36,061 bases of DNA from Candidatus Methanomethylophilaceae archaeon (GTDB lineage Archaea; Thermoplasmatota; Thermoplasmata; Methanomassiliicoccales; Methanomethylophilaceae): positions 1 through 36,061 of the forward strand of contig SKHQ01000099.1 of assembly GCA_007116915.1 (NCBI GenBank), read 5' to 3'. Positions within the stretch are counted from its first letter, which is position 1. Every line of letters begins with the position of its first letter. The position numbers and the translations under genes are program-made. The notes under the pieces are model-generated. The model worked only from the letters and a program-made list of their open reading frames with translations, was not told the origin of the DNA and made no database searches. Positions 23,306 to 31,916 of the stretch are shown here, in pieces.

Positions 23306-24308
23306 GGACTACCTGTGGCGAGTGTGTAGCCATTATCACCTGGAGGTCCCTAGTCCTACCGATACTCAAGAATAGGGAGGCTATACACTGCTGCCAGGTT
23401 ATGTGCAGGGAAATCTCCGGTTCATCGATTATGACCAGTCCGCCGGGCGTGGCCTCGAACATCATGGTGTACAATAATAACAGAAGTTGCTTCTCACCGG
23501 AGGACAGCTTGGATAACTTTATGACCTTGCCCTCATCGAGAATCACGTTGAAACCGTCATGGGAATCGAAACTGAGTTTCTTCCGGAACAACATTGGATT
23601 GATTATATCGAGTAGTGCCACTGCGCTCTCTGCCAAAGGATAAAGGGCATCTGCCACCTTGGAGAGCCGGTACAGACCCTTGAGTTGTGATTTAGACCAA
23701 TGGGAGGGTTCATTGTCGAGTATTTCGGCTACAATACTTTCGTCGATTATTTCAGGCATGAGGCCGGCGTTTTCTGCCATTTTGATCCTTGCCTTCACCT
23801 CATGGAGTTTTGAATGCGGATCGGGCGCAAACCCTTCGCTCAGAGTCTCATCCTCGGAACTCACCCAAAGGCCTTCCGCCATCGATATGAACTCTGCGTA
23901 TGTGTCGCCGATTCGGCGTGAATAAGCGTCCAACGCCGAAACGTATCTTCCTTCTGATTCCTCGATGAACAATCGTTGCGGTCCCAGGTAGTAAACTGAG
24001 TGTAATTCTGTAACCTCCTCTTTTGTCATCGGTATCATATTTCCAGAGTCGAGTAGCGTGACCTCCATCACCTCATCCTTGAGGAAGACCAGTTTCCTAC
24101 CCTCATCGAAACCGAATTCAAGACGATGGAAAGGAATCATATCCAACTCCTCCCAATCACCGTTGAAGGCCAGACACACCATCTTGACCAGGGTGCTCTT
24201 ACCGAGTCCGTTCGGAGAGTGGACTATTGTCAGACCGTCCTCTTTCAGCTCTATCATGTGGTTGAACCGCGCGAACAGACCATCGACCTTAATCCAGTTC
24301 AGTTTCAT
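23268..24308 (-). CDS. AAA/ABC-type ATPase (AAA_15/21, OLD/AriA-like)
   Basis: 346-aa SMC/ABC-class ATPase. Walker A SPNGLGKST (31-39), ABC signature LSSGEKQ (268-274), Walker B LVIIDEPE (291-298) with ISLH, and switch histidine THS (328-330). The order and the absence of transmembrane parts match AAA_15/AAA_21 ATPases that partner TOPRIM proteins: OLD, Gabija GajA, retron Ec78 and PARIS AriA. Here the TOPRIM domain is a separate overlapping gene, as in AriA-AriB. Shorter than typical AriA. ATG 24308 has GAGG with 5-nt spacing; a TATA-like CTTTTAT lies near 24335. Divergent from the repeat protein. No other defence genes are adjacent. Confidence 0.85.
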   Translation of the reverse strand: MKLNWIKVDGLFARFNHMIELKEDGLTIVHSPNGLGKSTLVKMVCLAFNGDWEELDMIPFHRLEFGFDEGRKLVFLKDEVMEVTLLDSGNMIPMTKEEVTELHSVYYLGPQRLFIEESEGRYVSALDAYSRRIGDTYAEFISMAEGLWVSSEDETLSEGFAPDPHSKLHEVKARIKMAENAGLMPEIIDESIVAEILDNEPSHWSKSQLKGLYRLSKVADALYPLAESAVALLDIINPMLFRKKLSFDSHDGFNVILDEGKVIKLSKLSSGEKQLLLLLYTMMFEATPGGLVIIDEPEISLHITWQQCIASLFLSIGRTRDLQVIMATHSPQVVHDRWDLTVELVV

Positions 24309-24378
24309 CTTATCCTCAGTTGTTTGCTTTTAGATTGATAAAAGGTTTATGCCACTGACTGAGAGGCCGTGAGAATAA

Positions 24379-25257
24379 ATGAGGATAAGAACAAATACAC
24401 GTAAGTTCTCGAGCCTGGTCATGGAGGAGAATGACGCCCGATTCCGAAGGGTGAGTGCCCTTTTGGGCCGTAAGGAACTGCAGGAGGCCTATGTGGAGGT
24501 CGAACGCATTGTCAACTCCTCTCGTCTTCATCCGTTCATATTGATGAAATGTGCCGCTCTGCTTCTCACTGTCAATAAAAAAGAGAGGAGTGATGAGGTC
24601 GCATCCATGGCCATGGACTGTACTTTGCACGATGATTCCGAAATCGTTCAACTGGCAATTGCATTGAGAGGATTGGGCAGATACAAGGATTCCCTGTCAC
24701 TGTTGGATAGGGTCGATAAGAACCATTCCGGCCTTGACATGGAGAAGGCGAAGACCCTGGCGGCATCCGGCGATGCACATTCCTGTCTCGACATTCTGGA
24801 TTCTATTGACGGTATCGAAGCCGATATTGTTAGATGCGAAGCCCTTTCCCGACTTGGATCTCATGAATCAGCGATAGGGCTCGCGCAAAAAACCATGGAC
24901 CTCCGCGGGCTGGATTATGAGACAGGATCCCTGTTACTGGGGGCAATGTTGAGGGCGGGCTCCGTCAAAGAGGCTAAACGACTGGCAAACTCTATGGTCA
25001 AGGATGCCAAGGACGCTGACAGTCTCGCCCTGAAATCATACGTGATGCGGATAAACGGCCGCATACCCGCTGCAATGAACTATGCGAATCAATCCCTACT
25101 AAAGGAACCTCGCCACATCGGTGCATTGTGGAACCTGGCCTTATGTCTTTTAGAGAAGGGCAGGAAGGAGGAGGCCAAGCTATTGGCGGGGGCGATAAAC
25201 GAAGCTTCCCCTGCAAGCCCTCATGTGTTGGAGATCCTCGATCTTTGCAACCAGTGA
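24379..25257 (+). CDS. TPR-like helical repeat protein
   Basis: 292 aa made of TPR-like helix pairs: ALRGLGRYKDSLSLLDRV, ALSRLGSHESAIGLAQKTM, LLGAMLRAGSVKEAKRLANS, ALWNLALCLLEKGRKEEAKLL. About six to seven repeats. These scaffold protein-protein contacts; no enzymatic motif. The partner is unknown. It is divergent from the ATPase/TOPRIM pair, across a 70-nt gap that holds both promoters, so a functional link is possible but not shown. ATG 24379 fits a TATA (GGTTTATG near 24345); an ATG at 24421 is an alternative. Confidence 0.75.
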   Translation: MRIRTNTRKFSSLVMEENDARFRRVSALLGRKELQEAYVEVERIVNSSRLHPFILMKCAALLLTVNKKERSDEVASMAMDCTLHDDSEIVQLAIALRGLGRYKDSLSLLDRVDKNHSGLDMEKAKTLAASGDAHSCLDILDSIDGIEADIVRCEALSRLGSHESAIGLAQKTMDLRGLDYETGSLLLGAMLRAGSVKEAKRLANSMVKDAKDADSLALKSYVMRINGRIPAAMNYANQSLLKEPRHIGALWNLALCLLEKGRKEEAKLLAGAINEASPASPHVLEILDLCNQ

Positions 25258-25260
25258 ACA

Positions 25261-26784
25261 CTATTTATTCAACTTCTTGGATCGATGACTGTGCCTCTTG
25301 AACTCCTTCCAGAAGGCAGGGGTCAAGAGTACGAAGACGGTTATCAACTCAAGACGACCGGCCCACATCGCAAATATCAAAGTGACCTTAGCGACGGGGT
25401 TCATCCAAGCATAGTCTCCATATGGTCCGACAGCGCCCATACCTGGGCCATGGTTTGATATACACGCTGCCACGGCACTGAACGACTCGGTCACAGGCAC
25501 TCCTGTCGCCAATAGTATGAACGTGGCGCCTATCAGGGTGGCGGTAAAAAGCAGGACCATGGCGATGGTTACAGCGACGGCGTCATCGCTTACCGACTTG
25601 CCATCCATCTTCATCGATATGACCGCACGTGGATGGATCTGCCTCAGCATCCCTTGGTAGAGATACTTAAGCGCAACGACGGCCCGCGACATCTTCAGAC
25701 CTCCGGCGGTGGAGCCGCTGCTGGCTCCGACCAACATTATCACCAGGATTATCATCTGAATGAAGACCGGCCAGGCATTGTAATCATCAACAGCGAATCC
25801 GGTCGATGTGAACGCGGACATGATGTGGAAGGCGGAATATCTGAGTGTTTCCTCGCCCTCGTTGAGAAGGTTGAAACCGTCCATGTGGAAATTCAACGCC
25901 AGGAATGTGAAGGTTGTCAAGATGATGGCTATCAGAGCGAATGTCCTGAATTCCGTGCTCTCCACGTATGCCTTCGGTTCACGTTGATATAAAGTTCGGT
26001 AATGAAGGTAGAAGTTGGTTGCCCCTAGGAACATGAACAGGATCACTATCCATTGGATTCCGGGACTGAAGTTTGCAAGGCTGTCCGAATGGGGCGAGAA
26101 TCCTCCGGTGGACATCGTTGAGAACATCAGAGTCAACGAATCGTAGAATGACTCTCCCATCAGTAGTATGATGATCACGAGACAACCGGATAGTAGGAGA
26201 TAGATATTGTGGAACTCCTTGGCCGCCTCCTGTATCCTGAATGTGAAATTGTGCACGTCCATCCCGGGGAATTCGTTCTTGAATAGGTTCCTTCCTCCGA
26301 TGCCTAACATCGGTAAGATGGTCACGAAGACCATTATGATACCGGCACCGCCCAACCATTGCGTGAAACTCCTCCACAGCAGGAGACTGGCCGGCCAACT
26401 CTCGATGCTCGTCATGATTGTCGCCCCGGTGGTTGTGAAACCGCTCATGCTCTCAAAACAAGCGTCCAAAAATCCCATTCCGGCTATTATGTATGGTATG
26501 GCACCGACGAACATCGCGATTATCCAGGCTCCCGACACCAGGAAAATACCCTCCACAGGACGCAGCGCCTGACTGGGACTACAGAAGGTTATCAACGGTA
26601 TGGCTATCAGTAGGCAGATGATTAGGGGCACGATGAACATCGTGAGATCTTCAGCATAGACATAGGCGGTAATGAGGGGGACGAGGAGGGCTACTGCCAG
26701 ATATAAAAGAATGACTCCTGTCAGATATGCCAAGCTATTCTCGTATACCGAGAACCTGGCCATCATACCTTTTTCTTTGGCCAT
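25261..26784 (-). CDS. trkH: Potassium uptake protein TrkH (Trk/Ktr channel subunit)
   Basis: About 507 aa, the ion-conducting subunit of the Trk K+ transporter. Four P-loop selectivity filters are visible: SGFTTTGAT, STMSTGGFS, SAFTSTGF and ACISNHGPG, each between hydrophobic helices, with the expected GGLKMSR and WAGRLELITV segments. Three ATGs are in tandem (26790, 26787, 26784); TGAGGCG, which overlaps the trkA stop, sits best for the third. It follows trkA by a few bases in one operon. TrkA supplies nucleotide gating. All features normal. Confidence 0.95.
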   Translation of the reverse strand: MAKEKGMMARFSVYENSLAYLTGVILLYLAVALLVPLITAYVYAEDLTMFIVPLIICLLIAIPLITFCSPSQALRPVEGIFLVSGAWIIAMFVGAIPYIIAGMGFLDACFESMSGFTTTGATIMTSIESWPASLLLWRSFTQWLGGAGIIMVFVTILPMLGIGGRNLFKNEFPGMDVHNFTFRIQEAAKEFHNIYLLLSGCLVIIILLMGESFYDSLTLMFSTMSTGGFSPHSDSLANFSPGIQWIVILFMFLGATNFYLHYRTLYQREPKAYVESTEFRTFALIAIILTTFTFLALNFHMDGFNLLNEGEETLRYSAFHIMSAFTSTGFAVDDYNAWPVFIQMIILVIMLVGASSGSTAGGLKMSRAVVALKYLYQGMLRQIHPRAVISMKMDGKSVSDDAVAVTIAMVLLFTATLIGATFILLATGVPVTESFSAVAACISNHGPGMGAVGPYGDYAWMNPVAKVTLIFAMWAGRLELITVFVLLTPAFWKEFKRHSHRSKKLNK

Positions 26785-26794
26785 CATCATCGCC

Positions 26795-28144
26795 TCATGG
26801 CTCTACCGGTATGGGGACCAGGAAGAGCTTCTCAAGCTTCGAGATCTTGGTGTTGTATGCATATAGCAACACCTTGTCGCCGACATCCAAAACCGTGTCC
26901 AGACGCGGGAACATTATTACATTGTCCTTCACCACGACGGCGATGTGAGATCCATCAGGGAGTTTGACATCTCCGAGTGGGACGCCCACCATCTTGGAAC
27001 CGGCCACTATGTTGATGCTTACGAACTCTTCTCCCTGGGAGTGCATCAAAAGAACCGCCTGGGAGTCGGGGACCATCCTTTTTATGATCTCGTTTGCGAC
27101 AACCCGATGATACCCTATGGCGCTGGTGATTCCGGTCATCTCGAAGATCTCTTCGAAATCACGCATGGTGTAACGGGATATCACCTTCTCAACACCAAGT
27201 TTCATACCTATGAGACATGACAATAGGTTCTTCTCATCACTGTTGGTGCAGCAGAGCATCACATCTGCCTTGCCCACATTCTCGCTCTTAAGATTACGCG
27301 GATCCACAGCATTGGCATTTATAACCAGAACATGATCGAATAGCCTTGACAGCATCCGGCACTTATTCTCATCCGTCTCGAACAAACGTATGTAGGTCTT
27401 TTCCTTCTCCAGGATTTTGGCAATTCCTCTGCCGATGATGCCGCCGCCCATGATGACGAAGTCCCGTGCCTCGTGGTCAATTCCGATCAAGCGGTTGAAG
27501 TCCAACATCGCTGTTGGAGTCCCTATCACGTTGACGCGGTCTCCGGATTCAATGACCAATGATTCATCGATTATCTTGATGTCATCTCCACGATATATGG
27601 ACACCACCGAGCAGTCATTGGGTATCTTGATCTCTTGGAGATACTTACCAATTAGGTGAATGTGCTTATCCTTGATTAGAAAGCTAACTATCTGGAGGCC
27701 CAACGACTTCAACTCATCGAAGTCAACCGCATTCTCAATCATTGCGATGCGGGCCATCTTCTCAGCGGTCAGGAGCTCTGGCGATATTATATGGTCCGCA
27801 CCAATGTAATGATCCGTTTTCTTGTCGATGTAGATGTATTCAGGATCCCGGACCCGTGCGACGGTCCTTATGTTCGGGTTGATGACCTTGGCCGCCATAC
27901 AGGCGAACATATTGATCTCATCCAACTCGGTGACAGCCAGTATCATGTCTGTCGAGGGAGTTATAAGCTTTTCAAGTACTTTTGGACTGGCTCCGTTGCC
28001 GTGATAGGTGCCGACATCCAAAGATTCCTTGATGTCATTGACCTTCTCCTCATTCTTCTCCACAACGGTAATCTTGTGGATCCGGGACAAGGCGTTAGCG
28101 ACTGTGTAGCCGACATTGCCGGCCCCTACGATGACGACTTCCAT
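26795..28144 (-). CDS. trkA: Trk potassium uptake regulatory protein TrkA (double RCK)
   Basis: 449-aa peripheral protein that binds NAD(H)/ATP and gates TrkH. It has two RCK units: Rossmann GAGNVG (7-12) with TrkA-C near 140-215, then MGGGIIGRG (around 232-240) with a second TrkA-C ending in IMFPRLDTVLDVGDKVLLYA. The length is typical of double-RCK TrkA. ATG 28144 is preceded by AAGGTGGTG. Upstream, AAGATATATACC (about 28202-28213) is the likely TATA box, leaving a leader of some 40 nt. First gene of the trkA-trkH operon. Confidence 0.95.
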   Translation of the reverse strand: MEVVIVGAGNVGYTVANALSRIHKITVVEKNEEKVNDIKESLDVGTYHGNGASPKVLEKLITPSTDMILAVTELDEINMFACMAAKVINPNIRTVARVRDPEYIYIDKKTDHYIGADHIISPELLTAEKMARIAMIENAVDFDELKSLGLQIVSFLIKDKHIHLIGKYLQEIKIPNDCSVVSIYRGDDIKIIDESLVIESGDRVNVIGTPTAMLDFNRLIGIDHEARDFVIMGGGIIGRGIAKILEKEKTYIRLFETDENKCRMLSRLFDHVLVINANAVDPRNLKSENVGKADVMLCCTNSDEKNLLSCLIGMKLGVEKVISRYTMRDFEEIFEMTGITSAIGYHRVVANEIIKRMVPDSQAVLLMHSQGEEFVSINIVAGSKMVGVPLGDVKLPDGSHIAVVVKDNVIMFPRLDTVLDVGDKVLLYAYNTKISKLEKLFLVPIPVEP

Positions 28145-28202
28145 TCAAACACCACCTTCGCAAATGGGGCTGACCATTGAATTCATTCAAATAGCGATTG
28201 GG

Positions 28203-28213
28203 TATATATCTTG
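28203..28213 (-). promoter_or_regulatory. TATA box of the trkA-trkH operon
   Basis: GATATATACCC on the minus strand about 60 nt before trkA ATG. Unlike most first genes here it leaves a leader with a ribosome-binding site. A second AT-rich element lies at about 28226-28240. Confidence 0.4.
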
Positions 28214-28267
28214 TTTGCGGACAGAAATAAATATGTGTTTTTATTGTGCCGACTTGATTCCGGTTTT

Positions 28268-28648
28268 TTAAGGGTCCCTCTTACGGGAACGGAAGACCAC
28301 GAGTACAACAGAAAAAAGATAGACTACGCCTATACCCGCCATCAATGCGAAACCGACTGTGCTTGTCAGCATATAGTCGAGCATTGACTGATAGTCGAAG
28401 GACGAATAGATGTTGGGATTCGCGATGATGAAATCAACCGCATCCCTCAACATACCCTCCAACATCGGGATGTTAGGGTCGAAATAATTCTGAAATTCAC
28501 CAAGGCCAGGAGTGGTTTCGGCAGCCACACTGCTTGCAACTGAGTTCATACCTAGGAATGAAAGTCCCAGAACACCGGCAATCTTGCTCTTTAACCTCAG
28601 TTTTTCACCCGGAGTTAAGTGGATGTATGCATAAATAAATCCTCGCAT
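28268..28648 (-). CDS. Small surface/membrane-anchored protein, unknown
   Basis: 126 aa. After a charged stretch comes a signal-like segment KIAGVLGLSFLGMNSVASSVAAE with AA-E as possible cleavage point, a polar external part rich in aromatic residues (FQNYFDPNIPML, NPNIYSSFDYQ), then a C-terminal membrane helix (FALMAGIGVVYLFSVVLVVF) and a basic tail RSRKRDP. It is therefore probably anchored with its middle outside. Function unknown. ATG 28648 is close to GGGG; the next in-frame ATG (28549) would lose the signal. Divergent from hisD, across a gap with one TTTAAA box. Confidence 0.65.
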   Translation of the reverse strand: MRGFIYAYIHLTPGEKLRLKSKIAGVLGLSFLGMNSVASSVAAETTPGLGEFQNYFDPNIPMLEGMLRDAVDFIIANPNIYSSFDYQSMLDYMLTSTVGFALMAGIGVVYLFSVVLVVFRSRKRDP

Positions 28649-28681
28649 CCCCAGATAACAATGGTCAGATGATGCATTAAG

Positions 28682-28687
28682 TTTAAA
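28682..28687. promoter_or_regulatory. Palindromic TATA element between hisD and surface-protein gene
   Basis: TTTAAA centred 27.5 nt before hisD ATG (leaderless) and about 36 nt before the opposite gene. It is symmetrical, so it may direct transcription both ways. Confidence 0.45.
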
Positions 28688-28711
28688 TCAGGAATCGTTC
28701 ATCGAAATGTC

Positions 28712-29959
28712 ATGTTGAAGCGGCTTGACATCGAGTCATGGGTATCCTCGAGGAACAGCGGAGTGGATAAGGTAGCCGACGACGTCTCCGACATAATCGC
28801 CATGGTCGAGAAAGATGGCGACAAAGCGCTGATCGAACTTACTGAGAAGTTCGATAAGGTCAAATTGGAGAGTCTTATGGTCGACCGAGAGCGCATCGAC
28901 GAAGCATATGAGGACGTGGACCCGGAACTTGTGGAAGCATTGGAGGAGGCCGCATTCAACATACAGAGGTTCCATGAGCTCCAGAAGAAAGACGACCTTT
29001 GGTTGAAGGAGATGGAGCCCGGAATTACATTGGGCGTGAAGACCACGCCCCTAAGGACGATAGGGATGTATGTTCCTGGAGGCCGGGCGGCCTACCCGAC
29101 CTCCGTCCTAATGTGCGGCATACCGGCCCGTGTGGCGGGAGTGGATGAGGTCATAATGTGCACTCCGGCGCCCATACACCCTCTGACACTGGTGGCTGCT
29201 GACATTGCAGGGGTTGATGAGATATACGCCGTCGGCGGTGCGCAGGCTATCGCCGCTATGGCACTAGGCACCGACAGCATTCCTCAAGTGGATAAGATAG
29301 TTGGCCCGGGTAACGTCTATGTCACCGCTGCCAAGGCACTTCTGCGAGGCATCGTGGAGATAGATTTCCTAGCAGGTCCGAGTGAAATCGGCATAATCGC
29401 TGATGATTCCGCAGTGGCGGAGTACATCGCCGCCGACATATTGGCTCAATCTGAGCACGATCCGCAGAGTGCATGCGTATTGGTTACCGATGCCCCTGAA
29501 CTCGTGGAAAGTGTGAACGCCTTCCTAACTTCCATGTTTAAGGAGTGCAAGCGTTCAAAGATCGCTGAACAGGCTTTGAAATGGTCTGGTTACGTGATCG
29601 TGGAGAACATGGACGACGCGGTGGAGATAATGGATCTGATGGCTCCCGAACATCTGTCTTTGCAGGTCCGTGACTCTCTGGGAATACTTGGTAAAATACG
29701 CAATGCCGGCTCAATATTCGTAGGGCCTTACGCTGCTGTCGCCTTGGGCGATTACGGTTCCGGGACTAATCACGTCCTTCCGACCGGTGGAAATGCAAGC
29801 TATGATTCAGGTCTGAACGTCGCACACTTCACTAAAACGAGTACTGTCCAGATAATCAACCGCGAAGGTCTGGATAACCTTGCCGAATTCGTCATACCGT
29901 TAGCGGAAGCGGAAGGTTTGGACGCCCATGCGATGTCAGTCCGAATAAGAAGGTCATAA
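28712..29959 (+). CDS. hisD: Histidinol dehydrogenase
   Basis: 415 aa, standard length. It catalyses the last two steps of histidine synthesis, L-histidinol to histidine with two NAD+, using zinc. Family motifs: MYVPGGRAAYPTSVLM, AVGGAQAIAAMALGT, KIVGPGNVYVTAAK, DFLAGPSEIGIIAD, AQSEHDPQSACVLVT (Zn/active-site Glu-His), MAPEHLSLQV and NHVLPTGGNASYDSGLNV. All catalytic positions are present. No other his genes are in the window, so it is isolated from the pathway cluster. A TATA 27.5 nt upstream suggests a leaderless mRNA. It converges on fluC with stop codons side by side. Confidence 0.96.
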   Translation: MLKRLDIESWVSSRNSGVDKVADDVSDIIAMVEKDGDKALIELTEKFDKVKLESLMVDRERIDEAYEDVDPELVEALEEAAFNIQRFHELQKKDDLWLKEMEPGITLGVKTTPLRTIGMYVPGGRAAYPTSVLMCGIPARVAGVDEVIMCTPAPIHPLTLVAADIAGVDEIYAVGGAQAIAAMALGTDSIPQVDKIVGPGNVYVTAAKALLRGIVEIDFLAGPSEIGIIADDSAVAEYIAADILAQSEHDPQSACVLVTDAPELVESVNAFLTSMFKECKRSKIAEQALKWSGYVIVENMDDAVEIMDLMAPEHLSLQVRDSLGILGKIRNAGSIFVGPYAAVALGDYGSGTNHVLPTGGNASYDSGLNVAHFTKTSTVQIINREGLDNLAEFVIPLAEAEGLDAHAMSVRIRRS

Positions 29960-30325
29960 AAGGGTTACCAAATACCTTCCCATTAGTGCTCCGAAGACAC
30001 AAAGCAAAACGTTGAGTGCTACGTTCAAAACAGCGAGCCTCACGCCTCTTTCCTCATAGAGCAATAAAGTATCCAAGCTGAATGAGGAGAATGTTGTGAA
30101 GGCACCTAATACACCGATCGTGACCAGAGGAGACATTGACCAAAGGTCATGAAATGGCATGAAGATAGCGACTGAAAGGAGGAAACTTCCTGTGACGTTC
30201 ACGAACAAGGTCGCCCACGGGAAGTCCTTGCCTCGGAAGGATAGAAATGTTGCATAACGTAGGATAGCTCCAAACGCCCCTCCGAGGCCGATTAAAAGAT
30301 AATTTTCGAATCCCAGAATATCCAC
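29954..30325 (-). CDS. fluC: Fluoride exporter FluC/CrcB
   Basis: About 123 aa, the usual size of this dual-topology fluoride channel, with four helices. Signature: GLGGAFGAILRYATF, PWATLFVNVTGSFLLSV (the FVN-x-x-G-S-F-L core), and GVLGAFTTFSSFSLDTLLL with the phenylalanine-box and Na+-site TTFSSFS motif. It exports F- from the cytoplasm. I chose GTG 30325 because TATAAAAATA lies 26.5 nt upstream and the resulting N-terminus (MDILGFENYLLIGLGG) is right for the family; upstream in-frame ATGs (30361 and before) fall in or before the promoter. Only one copy is seen, so it would act as homodimer. I saw no fluoride riboswitch. Confidence 0.92.
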   Translation of the reverse strand: MDILGFENYLLIGLGGAFGAILRYATFLSFRGKDFPWATLFVNVTGSFLLSVAIFMPFHDLWSMSPLVTIGVLGAFTTFSSFSLDTLLLYEERGVRLAVLNVALNVLLCVFGALMGRYLVTLL

Positions 30326-30346
30326 GCTTATGTATGTTCGGATATG

Positions 30347-30356
30347 TATAAAAATA
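30347..30356 (-). promoter_or_regulatory. TATA box of fluC
   Basis: TATTTTTATA on the minus strand centred 26.5 nt before GTG 30325; it decides the start of fluC. Confidence 0.5.
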
Positions 30357-30398
30357 TTCATTTTTAATTGTTCCATATTCTGAATTTTGAATAGTAAC

Positions 30399-30407
30399 AT
30401 TAAATAG
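30399..30407 (+). promoter_or_regulatory. TATA box of the receiver gene
   Basis: ATTAAATAG centred 28 nt before ATG 30431, typical of a leaderless transcript; it argues against the TTG at 30410. Confidence 0.5.
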
Positions 30408-30430
30408 CATTGAAACCACTGGGATTATGG

Positions 30431-30793
30431 ATGGTAGGCAGAATCCTTATCGTTGAAGACGAGGTCGTCGTGGCTATGTATATCGAAACGGTCTTGGAGA
30501 CTTTCGGATACGAGGTTGTTTCAATAGTCACCAACGGAAAGGACGCCATCGATAAGGTTCAAAATGATAAGGTCGACGTCGTTTTGATGGATATCAACAT
30601 CGAAGGCGATATCGACGGCATCGAGACCACTCGTCGTATCAAGGAGTTCAGCAACGTCCCGGTCCTTTATGTGAGCGCCTACATCGATAAAGAGACCATC
30701 GCCCGGGCTTCGGAAACGAATCCTGCCGGTTACTTGTCTAAACCATTCAAGAACAAGGACCTTAGGACTATGATAGAGAACATAATAGGGTGA
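30431..30793 (+). CDS. Stand-alone CheY-like response regulator receiver
   Basis: 120-aa single receiver domain without output domain. Acidic pocket Asp10-Glu11, phosphoacceptor Asp54 (VVLMDINIEG), switch Ser82 (YVSAY) and Lys104 (LSKPF) are all present. INIEGDIDGIETTRRI is typical of archaeal/bacterial receivers that pair with hybrid histidine kinases. It would be phosphorylated by a kinase that is not in this window. Start ATG 30431 by TATA spacing; the convergent MtrH-like gene ends 6 nt after its stop. Confidence 0.92.
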   Translation: MVGRILIVEDEVVVAMYIETVLETFGYEVVSIVTNGKDAIDKVQNDKVDVVLMDINIEGDIDGIETTRRIKEFSNVPVLYVSAYIDKETIARASETNPAGYLSKPFKNKDLRTMIENIIG

Positions 30794-30799
30794 TGATTT

Positions 30800-31693
30800 T
30801 CACCATATGTCCTCCACCGCCTGAGCCATAACCCCTGACGTGAATGCAGCGGCGTGCAGAGCCCTTTGTGATGACTCCAATGCCCCATACATCACCCAAT
30901 CCGCGCCGGACATCATTGCGACTGTGACAGCTGCCGTGTCAACGTAACGGAACAGCTTCTTTCCGTCATCATCCATCTCCGTGAACGGGGGCCAGGTCTC
31001 AACGGTGTTGTGCAAGGCCATTCCTGCCGGAAGACCCCATTTGGCCTTGGCGACAGTCAGGGCCCTGAGTGCTGAACCGGCGGATTGGTCGAAGGATGTG
31101 GCTGCCAAGTCTATTAGTGGCCGTCGTATCTCATTCTCCTCTGCCATTTCGATCAGGCCTTTACGTAGCAGCCTCCCTCCGTTGTCAAGGATGTAGATAC
31201 GACCCTTGACACTAAGATCTCCGGAATCGAATGCCATTACAACTGCGGAATCAACACCGTGTTCTGCCAATGAAGACCATTCTTCTGGTGGCGATCCCCC
31301 GTGGAGGCTGTTGTATATCACACGCGATGAAATACCCATGGACTCCGCCTCTTTCAAAGCCCTCAACTTCACGCTGGTGTCAGGGGAGTCAATTAGAATC
31401 GGACCGCTGGATACGTCGGATAATGTGGATAAGAGTCCATGGACCGCATCTTCATGATCGAGATAAGCCATGCAGCCATGACCTTGTTCAAGTTCTCTGG
31501 CACAGGTCTCGGCCCTTGATACCTTCTTCTCCAGTTTTTCAATGTCGACCTTCCCTGTTTTCCTGTCGAGGACCATACTGTGGTCAGGATAGAATACGGA
31601 ACCTATCAACACCGATGATCGCCTTCTGGGCTGGCCTCCGAACATTGTACCGGATACCTCGAAACTCAATTGATCCTTCTGAAACCTGAACAT
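30800..31693 (-). CDS. MtrH-family methyltransferase (cytosolic tetrahydromethanopterin methyltransferase subunit H homologue)
   Basis: 297-aa TIM-barrel (pterin-binding) protein homologous to MtrH, the subunit that moves methyl from tetrahydromethanopterin to a corrinoid. Matching stretches: MFRFQKDQLSFEVSG, FGGQPRRRSSVLIGSVFY, GPILIDSPD, RVIYNSLHGG, AFDSGDLSVKGRI, RPLIDLAATSFDQSAGSALRA, KWGLPAGMALHN. None of the membrane Mtr subunits is nearby; instead it is last in an operon with a G3E GTPase and two small proteins. It may serve a corrinoid protein elsewhere or a different pterin, as with other stand-alone MtrH/MtxH proteins. ATG 31693 has GGAGG at 6 nt and overlaps the upstream stop by 1 nt. 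Confidence 0.88.
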   Translation of the reverse strand: MFRFQKDQLSFEVSGTMFGGQPRRRSSVLIGSVFYPDHSMVLDRKTGKVDIEKLEKKVSRAETCARELEQGHGCMAYLDHEDAVHGLLSTLSDVSSGPILIDSPDTSVKLRALKEAESMGISSRVIYNSLHGGSPPEEWSSLAEHGVDSAVVMAFDSGDLSVKGRIYILDNGGRLLRKGLIEMAEENEIRRPLIDLAATSFDQSAGSALRALTVAKAKWGLPAGMALHNTVETWPPFTEMDDDGKKLFRYVDTAAVTVAMMSGADWVMYGALESSQRALHAAAFTSGVMAQAVEDIW

Positions 31694-31914
31694 CAATACC
31701 CTCCTGTAAGATAATCTCGCAACTTAATGGCCAAGGTCACCGAGTCGGCCTTGACGACAAGCCCGTCGACAGGATTCAATATGACTCCTGGATCTGCATC
31801 TATAGTGATGAACGAGGAGGCGGTGGAAAGCCTTTTCGCAGCCACTGCCACACTGGGACCGACTTCATTCAACTCATTATCGCCGACTATTGTCAATCCC
31901 GAATCTTCGAACAT
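31693..31914 (-). CDS. Small protein of the MtrH operon, unknown
   Basis: 73 aa if started at ATG 31914, just after the stop of the previous gene; ATG 31935 would give 80 aa and a 19-nt overlap. Sequence features: GLTIVGDNELNEVGPSVAVAAKRL, SSFITIDADPGVILNP, GLVVKADSVTLAIKLRDYL (short stretches only). It looks like a compact alpha/beta protein without membrane segment or cysteine motif. No family recognised. Its tight packing between the 142-aa gene and the MtrH-like gene (stop overlaps the next ATG) implies a shared role, perhaps as accessory subunit. Confidence 0.7.
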   Translation of the reverse strand: MFEDSGLTIVGDNELNEVGPSVAVAAKRLSTASSFITIDADPGVILNPVDGLVVKADSVTLAIKLRDYLTGGY

Positions 31915-31916
31915 GC

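Noticed and set aside
20313..24308. A full defence island around the PARIS-like pair
   Set aside because: Neighbours (thioesterase, xseAB, TPR protein, TrkAH) are not defence genes, and no integrase, tRNA or repeat boundaries were found.
30326..30430. Fluoride riboswitch before fluC
   Set aside because: No crcB-motif sequence found, and the TATA spacing implies a leaderless fluC mRNA with no room for a riboswitch.
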